From the NCBI GenBank assembly GCA_964458645.1, contig CAYWJU010000008.1:1-64000 (forward strand): DNA of 64,000 bases, given 5' to 3'. Below the pieces are notes generated by a model that saw nothing but the letters and a program-made list of their open reading frames with translations, made no database searches and was not told where the DNA came from. Origin of the DNA: DAORHV01 sp964458645 (lineage in GTDB: Bacteria; Patescibacteriota; Gracilibacteria; Peribacterales; Peribacteraceae). A program made the position numbers and the translations under genes. Positions within the stretch are counted from its first letter, which is position 1, and each line of letters starts with the position of its first letter. Of the stretch, positions 57,774 to 64,000 are shown piece after piece.

Positions 57774-57801
57774 GGAACGGGAGGGGGAAAGTATTTGATC
57801 C

Positions 57802-57830
57802 AGTATACCAAAAAAGCGCTAAATTCGCAA
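57802..57830 (-). promoter_or_regulatory. Promoter of the 57354 gene
   Basis: TTGCGA (57830-57825) and TATACT (57807-57802) on the minus strand are 17 bases apart. The transcript start near 57796 leaves a leader of about 22 bases that is mainly C and T. Confidence 0.75.
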
Positions 57831-57849
57831 GAAATCGGCTCTAGGAGCC

Positions 57850-58230
57850 TTAGCTGTCAAGGAGACTGCTTTTGTATTTATGCGGCTCGTGGGCAGCCAG
57901 GCGCTCGACCGGGCACGGCAAATCCACATCCGAAACGCCGGGGGGCAAACGCTGGTCGTAGCCGAGGAGAATGAGATCGGGCGTGAACTTGCGGATCGGC
58001 GACAGAAAGTCTTGATCATCCCCCAGGCGTACGTTCGCATCTGGAAACGCCGTCGTAATCGCCGCCACGCGAACGCGCTCATTATAATGGGGCGGCTTGC
58101 CCTTAATGCGCTCCACGTTGGCGTCACGTGCAACAATGACAGTCACGTCGCCGCGCTTCATGGCTTCCTTCAGTACGAATGCATGGCCGGGGTGGAACTT
58201 GTCGAACGTTCCGAAAATCATGACCTTCAT
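57850..58230 (-). CDS. Cytidylyltransferase-like nucleotidyltransferase
   Basis: A 126-residue HxGH-type nucleotidyltransferase: MKVMIFGTFDKFHPGHAFVL at the start (HPGH at 13-16), IVARDANVERIKGKPPHYNE, and DLILLGYDQ. It is close to the TagD/RibL group, which makes CDP-glycerol or FAD from CTP or ATP. The ISSTxI motif near the end is reduced to KSSLLDS. Given the phospholipid genes elsewhere, a CDP-alcohol product is possible but not shown. TATCCT lies 6 bases before the ATG. Confidence 0.85.
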   Translation of the reverse strand: MKVMIFGTFDKFHPGHAFVLKEAMKRGDVTVIVARDANVERIKGKPPHYNERVRVAAITTAFPDANVRLGDDQDFLSPIRKFTPDLILLGYDQRLPPGVSDVDLPCPVERLAAHEPHKYKSSLLDS

Positions 58231-58249
58231 GCGCGCAGGATACAGGAAA

Positions 58250-58296
58250 GGAGACTCCTCGGACTCGTCGGATCCCTTGGTTTCTTCGGAATCTTT
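58250..58296. repeat. GGATTCTTCGG-type intergenic repeat, copy c
   Basis: Plus-strand units CTCGGACTCGTCGGATCCC and TTGGTTTCTTCGGAATC fill the space between the nucleotidyltransferase start region and the stop of the 58297 gene. On the minus strand the run begins directly after the TAA, as copy d does after rnj. Confidence 0.5.
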
Positions 58297-60339
58297 TTAA
58301 TTCGCCTGCAAATCAATGGCGTACAACTTCTTCTCGTCCAGCACGTACAGGCGTGTGTCGCTTTCATCGACGAACACGTCTTTCAGCTTGCCGACCTGAT
58401 CGGAGTCGAGCACGAACTGCTTCAGGTAGAGCGAATCACCCAAGTCACCGTCGTTGGTCGTGACCACAATGCGCTTGTTGTCCGGATCCATGAAATAGAA
58501 GTTGCCAGTTGCCGACGACTTGAAGATTTTGGTAACGCCGTCCAAAGCGCCTGGTGGCAAGTTGCGGATGGTGAACGGCTGCTTTTCGCCACGCAGCAAT
58601 TTGAGCACCTCGCGCGTGCCAGGTTCGCCGGGAGCCTTGCCCACCGAGACGTCTTTCAGCACATACGCCGGACCAGTGATGGTCATGTCCAAGGCGCCGC
58701 TCAGGTCGCCGTTCACGTTGTATTCAGCGGGCGGTCCGTAGCGGCTGGAAAGGCGCTCGTACTTGTAAATCTGTTTGCGCTCGGGGGCCAAGATATAGAG
58801 GTATCGCAGATACGTTTTCAGATCGACACCGGTCACCCAACCGGCTGGGTCTTCGGTCTTCATGGTAATGGGCTGACCGTTGATGAGCTCGATGATGCTG
58901 TTGCCGGTCGTCAGGAACACGCGGCTCTGGAAACGCGGGAACACCACGCCTTCCAAGAGAAGCTCTTCGGTGGAAATGCGATCGCTCGGTTCGACTGAGT
59001 TCAGCGACACGCGGTACAAGTCCTGGCGGTCGTAGACGATGAACTCGCCGTTCGGCAGACCCATGAAGCCCTGTGCGACGATATCGGGTTTCTTGGCGCT
59101 CAGGTTGGCCATGACGCGCGGCGGAACCACGCGCACGACTTTGTTCATTTCTTCGCGCTTGGATTTAATGCGGTCCAACAATTCCAGCGCCTCGCTACGG
59201 AACAATCCGCTCTCGTTGCTCATGACTTGGCGGGCGCGATCCTCGGCGCGTTGCAAAATGGCATTAGCGCTGTCGGCATCGCCGGCCAGCTGGCGGTTAT
59301 CTGCAGTGGAGATATCCGTGTTGATCTGCGCCACCAATGCCGCAAGCTCGCCCCTGTTCTGGCTCTTCTGGCTGGAAAGCGACAGCTGAATGGTCATCCA
59401 GGCGATCAGGAAAACGGCGGCAGCTCCGGCCAATAACAGAAGGTGCGCGCGGCGCTTGCGATCCGGATCATGGAGATCGGCGGCAAATTTATCGATGAGT
59501 ACGCTCATGCGGCCTTTGACGTTCTTCGCTTTGCCCTTCATGGCATTGCGCATGCCAGCCGGTGCTTTGATTGCTGCAAAAGAGGGCAGCGGAATGTTGC
59601 GCAACATCTCCACAAACGACGATGCGGACTTGGTGGCGCCGCGACGACCGCGTTCACGTTGCGCGACCGGCAAACGACCGCGACCCGGCTTTGCCTCGCC
59701 GCTGCCATCGGCCAATGTCGCTTGCGGATGCGAATGAATGGCGATGTGTGCGACGCAAGCGACTTCGCGCTCGGCTTCGAGTTGCGAAGTAATGCCCTTC
59801 ACGGTGTCTCCACCACGCGCGACGATTTGCGCAAGCTGTGCCGGTGTAATGGCGCGGAGCAAACGCTGCGTACTGATGACGATATGGTCGCGCTCCTGCA
59901 CCGGACCACTCACAATGTGCATGAATGCTTGTGGCGGCTTACCGCGCGAGTACTCAGTGATTTGAGCGGCGGATCCATCGCGGACCAAATATGCCTCGCT
60001 ACGGCCGATGTGCGATAAATGCAGATTGCCGTTCTGCTCCAGAACGCCCACGATGGCATGCACTTCACTGACCGTGTCGCTCAGCATGAAGCCTTTCAGG
60101 AGTCCGTTGAGTTCCTTTAATGCGCTCTCCAGGCGCGAGTAGGCTTCTCCTTCGCCCTCCATAACAACGTGCGTGAGCACGTTCACGCATTCCTCGCGCA
60201 GGTGATCTGCGCCCTCTTCTTTGCCCTCGCTGTGGATCAAGATAAAAACGCGGTCGCTTTTGGCGTCGCCCAAAACAACCGGTACAAGGACCGTTCCTGA
60301 AGGGGCTTTTGTTTGCCCCGTGGAAACATCAAGTTTCAT
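58297..60339 (-). CDS. PP2C-like phosphatase domain, membrane helix and beta-propeller protein
   Basis: A 680-residue protein. Residues 1-190 look like a PPM/PP2C-type fold (SHIGRSEAYLVRDGSAAQIT, a RDHIVISTQRL segment and a GGDTVKGITS segment), though the paired metal Asp residues are not obvious. A basic linker leads to one membrane helix near 318-338 (HLLLLAGAAAVFLIAWMTIQ), then a coiled stretch and a beta-propeller-like outer half with repeats such as GNFYFMDPDNKRIVV. It may pass an outside signal to a cytoplasmic phosphatase-like domain. TAGCCT lies 10 bases before the ATG. Confidence 0.65.
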   Translation of the reverse strand: MKLDVSTGQTKAPSGTVLVPVVLGDAKSDRVFILIHSEGKEEGADHLREECVNVLTHVVMEGEGEAYSRLESALKELNGLLKGFMLSDTVSEVHAIVGVLEQNGNLHLSHIGRSEAYLVRDGSAAQITEYSRGKPPQAFMHIVSGPVQERDHIVISTQRLLRAITPAQLAQIVARGGDTVKGITSQLEAEREVACVAHIAIHSHPQATLADGSGEAKPGRGRLPVAQRERGRRGATKSASSFVEMLRNIPLPSFAAIKAPAGMRNAMKGKAKNVKGRMSVLIDKFAADLHDPDRKRRAHLLLLAGAAAVFLIAWMTIQLSLSSQKSQNRGELAALVAQINTDISTADNRQLAGDADSANAILQRAEDRARQVMSNESGLFRSEALELLDRIKSKREEMNKVVRVVPPRVMANLSAKKPDIVAQGFMGLPNGEFIVYDRQDLYRVSLNSVEPSDRISTEELLLEGVVFPRFQSRVFLTTGNSIIELINGQPITMKTEDPAGWVTGVDLKTYLRYLYILAPERKQIYKYERLSSRYGPPAEYNVNGDLSGALDMTITGPAYVLKDVSVGKAPGEPGTREVLKLLRGEKQPFTIRNLPPGALDGVTKIFKSSATGNFYFMDPDNKRIVVTTNDGDLGDSLYLKQFVLDSDQVGKLKDVFVDESDTRLYVLDEKKLYAIDLQAN

Positions 60340-60603
60340 ACAGGTAAGGAGGCTACACGCGACCGTGTGTACGATCAAGAAGCGCGCCTCGACAACGGGG
60401 CCGCCGGAAATCGCAGTGATAGACCGCCGTCCATGTTCGCAGCCCGGTTCTTTCGGGCCTTGTGAAACCGAATGCAAAAATAGCAAACTAATTTTTTGTT
60501 GTTTTTAAGCCAAAAAATGAACCACACGACAAAAATGACATTGCCAAGAATGCTTTCCAGGAGTACTGTGAAGGTATTCTATTTTTTCTTATTCTAAAAC
60601 CTA
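60340..60603. other. Intergenic region between divergent 58297 and rnj genes
   Basis: No gene is seen. The half near 60480-60600 is AT-rich and holds the TATTCT box of rnj (8 bases before its GTG). A consensus-like -35 is not evident on either strand. Confidence 0.5.
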
Positions 60604-62538
60604 GTGAAAACAGTTCACGAGTGGATGAAGAAGATTGCAAACGGGGAAAGCGCCGCACCGGTCGTACCTCAACAGCAACCCACGTCGGATTCGTCCGCCG
60701 TTCCACATCAACCAAACCCGGTACAGAAATCGCCGCCCTCGGGGCAGCGCAACAACCACCAAGGCCAGCGCCCTCAACAGGGCCATCGCGGTCCGCATCA
60801 GCCCCGCCAAGGCGGCGGCAACCAGGTGCCCAAGCAGCAAGTCCAGCCGCAGCGCGGCCCGGGCACCGGCAAGGGCCTGCGTCTCTATCCGCTCGGCGGA
60901 TTCGAGGAAGTCGGTCGTAACTGCTTCGTCGTCGATGTCGACGGCGACCTGTATATCATCGACTTGGGACTGCAGTTTCCCGAAGAAGATATGCCGGGTA
61001 TCGACTATTTGATCCCCGACGTTTCGTCCTTGCGCGGCAAAGAAAGCCGTATTAAAGCGGTGCTCTTCACGCACGGTCACTTGGACCACATCGGCGCCGC
61101 GCAGCACTTGCTGCCCACGCTGCACTTCCCGCCCTGCTACGGCACCAAGCTCACCATGGGCTTCGTCCGCAAGCGTTTGGACGAGGAGAAGCTGACTACC
61201 AAAGTCCGCCTCAACATCGCCGAATTCGGCAAGCAGATCCAGATTGGCAAGGTGTCGGTGGAATTCCTACGCGTCACGCACTCCATTCCGGACTCCGCCG
61301 CCATCGCGCTGCACACTCCGTATGGAACCATCGTGCACACCGGCGACTTCAAGTTCGACCTCACGCCGATGAACGAGCCGCCCGCTGACTTCCAGCGCTT
61401 GGCCGAACTCGGTGAAAAGGGAGTGTTGGCGATTATCGCCGACTCGACCAACGCCACCAAGCCCGGCAACTCGCTGAGTGAAAAGGTAATCTCCGAAACG
61501 CTCTACAACCTGATGCGCGACGCCAAGGGCCGCCTGGTCATTTCGACCTTCAGCTCGCTTCTGAACCGTCTGGCTCAGGTCATCGAGCACGCCAAGGCAC
61601 TCAACCGCAAGGTGTACGTCTCCGGACGCTCCATGGAGCAGAACATCGAGATCGCCACCAACTTGGGCTACATCCAGGTTCCGCGCGGACTTATCCGCAA
61701 AGTCGGACCTGGCATGGAAAAAATCCCGGACCGCGAAGTCGTCATTCTGACGACCGGTTCCCAGGGCGAAGAGCGCGCCAGTTTGGCTCGCATGGGCCTT
61801 GGTATTCATCAGCACGTCCGCGTGAAGAAGGGTGACACCGTCATTTTGAGCAGCAACCCCATCCTCGGCAACGAGCGTGCGGTCGCCAAGGTGGTGAACA
61901 ACTTGAACCTACTCGGGGCAAAAGTGCTGACCAACCAGGAGTTGGCTCTGCATACCACCGGTCACGGTTATCAGAACGACATCTTGCTCATGCACCGCTT
62001 GGTGCGCGCGAAACACGTCATTCCGGAACACGGCGAACCGTACATGCGCGCCGCCCATGGCGACCTGGCCCGTTCGATCGGCTACTTGGATAACCAGATT
62101 CACCTCATGGTGAACGGAGAAATTCTGGAGTTCGACCCGCAAGGTAACGCCCGACGCTCCAAAGCCAAGCTCCCCGCTAACGACATCATCATCGACGGTC
62201 GCGGCACCGGAGGAGGAGACGGACAGCGTATTTTGGACGACCGCCGCATTATGAGCAACGCCGGAATCTTCGTCGTCACGCTCAAGGTGTACGCCGAATC
62301 CATGCGCCTGGTTTCCGATCCGCTGCTCTTGTCCCGTGGTCTTATCTACGGCTCCGAACAGACGGCAATCAACCAAGAAGCCATTGCCTGTATCCGCAAA
62401 GCCTACGAGGAAGCGCTCGCGCGGGGCGAGAAGAACATGAACAACTTGAAGCGCGAAGTGAATGGAGCATTGTTTCACCTCTTCCGTCGCAAACTCGACC
62501 GCGAACCGATGATCATGCCGATTATTATTGAGGTGTAA
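60604..62538 (+). CDS. rnj: Ribonuclease J with long disordered N-terminus
   Basis: A 644-residue RNase J. The metallo-beta-lactamase core has FTHGHLDHIG near 154, HTGDFKFD near 248, and the beta-CASP motifs (STFSSLLNRL, SGRSMEQNIEIA, PEHGEPYMR). The C-terminal domain ends EPMIMPIIIEV. The first 90 residues are unusual, rich in Gln, Pro, Gly and Arg (GQRNNHQGQRPQQGHRGPHQ), and may bind RNA or condense. It processes and degrades mRNA from 5' ends, and 5' ends matter when most messages are leaderless. GTG 60604 lies 8 bases after TATTCT. Confidence 0.96.
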   Translation: MKTVHEWMKKIANGESAAPVVPQQQPTSDSSAVPHQPNPVQKSPPSGQRNNHQGQRPQQGHRGPHQPRQGGGNQVPKQQVQPQRGPGTGKGLRLYPLGGFEEVGRNCFVVDVDGDLYIIDLGLQFPEEDMPGIDYLIPDVSSLRGKESRIKAVLFTHGHLDHIGAAQHLLPTLHFPPCYGTKLTMGFVRKRLDEEKLTTKVRLNIAEFGKQIQIGKVSVEFLRVTHSIPDSAAIALHTPYGTIVHTGDFKFDLTPMNEPPADFQRLAELGEKGVLAIIADSTNATKPGNSLSEKVISETLYNLMRDAKGRLVISTFSSLLNRLAQVIEHAKALNRKVYVSGRSMEQNIEIATNLGYIQVPRGLIRKVGPGMEKIPDREVVILTTGSQGEERASLARMGLGIHQHVRVKKGDTVILSSNPILGNERAVAKVVNNLNLLGAKVLTNQELALHTTGHGYQNDILLMHRLVRAKHVIPEHGEPYMRAAHGDLARSIGYLDNQIHLMVNGEILEFDPQGNARRSKAKLPANDIIIDGRGTGGGDGQRILDDRRIMSNAGIFVVTLKVYAESMRLVSDPLLLSRGLIYGSEQTAINQEAIACIRKAYEEALARGEKNMNNLKREVNGALFHLFRRKLDREPMIMPIIIEV

Positions 62539-62539
62539 A

Positions 62540-62632
62540 GATTCCAAGGAATCCAAAGAGTACGAAGAATCCGACGAACGTCACAACGTCCTCGGATTCT
62601 TTGGCTTCCCCGGTTTCTTCGGACTCTTCCAT
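62540..62632. repeat. GGATTCTTCGG-type intergenic repeat, copy d
   Basis: Directly after the rnj stop, GATTCCAAGGAATCCAAAG and CGAAGAATCCGACGAACGT face a second arm reading CGTCCTCGGATTCTTTGGC and further units. The two arms pair as a long near-perfect hairpin, without a T run. Confidence 0.6.
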
Positions 62633-62680
62633 CGAAAATATGTCGATGGGAACCAGCTCATGATGTAATGTTTGGCCCCC

Positions 62681-63319
62681 ATGAACTACGACGCCATTCT
62701 GTTCGATCTCGACGGCACGTTGGTCGATACGATTGATCTCTATAAAGAGGCGTGTTTGGGCGCACTCGGCGGTGCCGGACTGCAATTTACGGAAGAGGAT
62801 TTCGTGCGCATGTACCCCACTGGTTGCTCATTCAACGACTGGATCTTGCACGGCGGCGGCAAACAAGAACAGGTGCCGGAATTGCGCGATATCCGCGACA
62901 ACACGTATTGCAACCTGCTGCGTGAGCACACGGTGTTTTTGGACGGTGCCGAAGATCTGCTCACCAGCTTGGCCGCCCGACCGATGGCGATCGTCACCGG
63001 ATCTTGGAAGCGCTACGTGGACGCCATTGATGAAAAGCTAACTGTCAGCAGCCGCGTGGGGCACCTGATCACCGCCGACGACTTGGGCGATTTCCATAAA
63101 CCGCATCCGCATGGATTATTCCTGGCGGCTGACCGGCTGGGCGTGGATCCAACGAAATGCCTGTATGTCGGCGATCAAATGTTCGATGTCGGCGCATCCA
63201 GGGCTGCCGGCATGAAGAGCTGCTGCATTATCAGCCGCCATACTCCAAAACAAGCCGTACAAGAGGCGGACATGGTCGTGCGCTCGCTGCCCGAACTACT
63301 GAACGTGTTGCACGCATAA
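62681..63319 (+). CDS. HAD-superfamily hydrolase (phosphoglycolate phosphatase-like)
   Basis: A 212-residue HAD protein with motif I FDLDGTLVDT (Asp9, Asp11), motif II in MAIVTGSW, the Lys of FHKPHPHG and motif IV YVGDQMFDVGAS. The cap is a small helical type, as in Gph/beta-phosphoglucomutase relatives. The substrate is a small phosphorylated metabolite, not assignable. The start at ATG 62681 is chosen over TTG 62672 because TAATGT lies 9 bases before it. Confidence 0.9.
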   Translation: MNYDAILFDLDGTLVDTIDLYKEACLGALGGAGLQFTEEDFVRMYPTGCSFNDWILHGGGKQEQVPELRDIRDNTYCNLLREHTVFLDGAEDLLTSLAARPMAIVTGSWKRYVDAIDEKLTVSSRVGHLITADDLGDFHKPHPHGLFLAADRLGVDPTKCLYVGDQMFDVGASRAAGMKSCCIISRHTPKQAVQEADMVVRSLPELLNVLHA

Positions 63320-63374
63320 CGTTCCGCACAACGACGAACTGTGGTATACTGAATAGAAAAATTCACACCAACCT

Positions 63375-64000
63375 ATGTTGAACGTCCCGGGACTGAGAGG
63401 CGGCGAACCGGAGATAAAAGCCAAGATGGAAGCAACAACAAAAGTTGCTGCGGAAACGCCGACGGGGCAGGCGCTTGCTGGTATAAAACAGGCATTGAGC
63501 GAAGCCTTTGGCCGCCCGGTGACCGATATGGATATTTCCGTATCCGACAATCGCGGAAAGTTCCGCGTTCTCATTTCTCCATCGGTGCTGCCTGCCAAGC
63601 GGTATATGACTGTTTTCGGTATGCAATTGCCATTTCAGCAGCGACAGACGGGCGCCGTAGATGCCGCACTAGCCAACGTGAACGTTGGGGCAAAGCGCCG
63701 GATTTTCTTGCGCATGTTCCCTGAGCGAAAGAATCGTCTGTATGCCAGCAAGACGTTCCAAAACGAAGAGGCGCTGGCGCGTTTCGTTTTGGATTGTAAG
63801 CAGCGACTTGGCAACCAACCGCTGGATGCCGAAACAAAGGCGAAATCCGAGACCGATGCCAAGACAAAGCGTGAGGCTGAAACGAAAATCACTGCGACTC
63901 CTCCGGTTGGTGCCGGCGGACCGGGCGGTCTGCCTGGGGTGCCGGGAGGATTACCGGTGACTCCGCCCAGCGCTCCGCCGTCGCGCGGGACGGGTGGCAT
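63375..64000 (+). CDS. Hypothetical protein, 3' end beyond the window
   Basis: An open frame from ATG 63375 runs to the window end (208 codons) without a stop. It starts MLNVPGLRGGEPEIKAKMEA, has a folded-looking middle (PVTDMDISVSDNRGKFRVLI; KRRIFLRMFPERKNRLYASK), then a Lys/Glu/Thr helix and a Gly/Pro-rich stretch (VGAGGPGGLPGVPGG). TATACT at 63345-63350 gives a leader of about 18 bases without SD. No family is recognised. Confidence 0.7.
   Translation, partial: MLNVPGLRGGEPEIKAKMEATTKVAAETPTGQALAGIKQALSEAFGRPVTDMDISVSDNRGKFRVLISPSVLPAKRYMTVFGMQLPFQQRQTGAVDAALANVNVGAKRRIFLRMFPERKNRLYASKTFQNEEALARFVLDCKQRLGNQPLDAETKAKSETDAKTKREAETKITATPPVGAGGPGGLPGVPGGLPVTPPSAPPSRGTGG

Overview
The window looks like a chromosomal segment of a Candidate Phyla Radiation (Patescibacteria) bacterium, possibly a Peribacteria-type lineage; that placement is inference. 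The signs are a divergent 16S rRNA 3' end (1-170), many short open genes with no wider neighbourhood conservation that I recognise, a type IV pilus locus full of odd pseudopilins, a small SufBCD set, an RNase J with a disordered N-terminus, and cell-envelope genes (Und-P sugar transferase, polysaccharide ABC exporter, several GT2 enzymes). GC is mid-50s percent. One 100-N assembly gap lies at 16126-16225 inside a tandem repeat.

Layout. 1-6.5 kb: end of 16S rRNA with no 23S behind it, a TfoX C-terminal-domain gene, sufD, several very small proteins, sufB and a palindrome-rich stretch. 6.6-9.8 kb: membrane glycosyltransferase, GT2 and methyltransferase. 9.8-11.4 kb: purH. 11.5-25.4 kb: response regulator, pilB, pilC, a giant repeat-containing pseudopilin, a pseudopilin fused to a beta-propeller, two minor pseudopilins, three tandem major pilins and a histidine kinase. 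25.3-29.4 kb: a phospholipid set (PgpA, a CarS-like CDP-lipid synthase, two CDP-alcohol phosphatidyltransferases) with an epimerase and an EEP-family hydrolase. 29.5-31.6 kb: two GC-rich exported proteins of foreign appearance. 31.6-35.5 kb: tRNA-Thr, a large unknown protein, RNase P RNA and an Und-P sugar transferase. 35.6-41.7 kb: exonuclease/DinG-like protein, another foreign-looking gene, nusA, GT2, tsaB. 41.7-50.7 kb: secA, holB, TPR protein, patatin, ferredoxin, Wzm/Wzt exporter, a double-domain glycosyltransferase. 50.8-64 kb: sufC, SIMPL protein, cupin lipoprotein, small membrane proteins, prepilin peptidase, a candidate small RNA, smpB, recR, small unknowns, a nucleotidyltransferase, a phosphatase-like/propeller membrane protein, rnj, a HAD hydrolase and a truncated gene.

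The most striking genome-wide signal is how genes start. About thirty coding regions have a TANNNT -10 box only 6-10 bases before an ATG or GTG, so their mRNAs should be leaderless. A second set (pilins, nusA and others) has leaders ending in a pyrimidine tract with no Shine-Dalgarno (SD). A third, small set has strong -35/-10 promoters in AT-rich DNA, long structured leaders, SD-like GGAG/AAGG motifs and high-GC reading frames that often end in GC hairpins without a T run; these look transferred. The 16S tail reads CATCTCC where CACCTCC is usual, consistent with weakened SD use.
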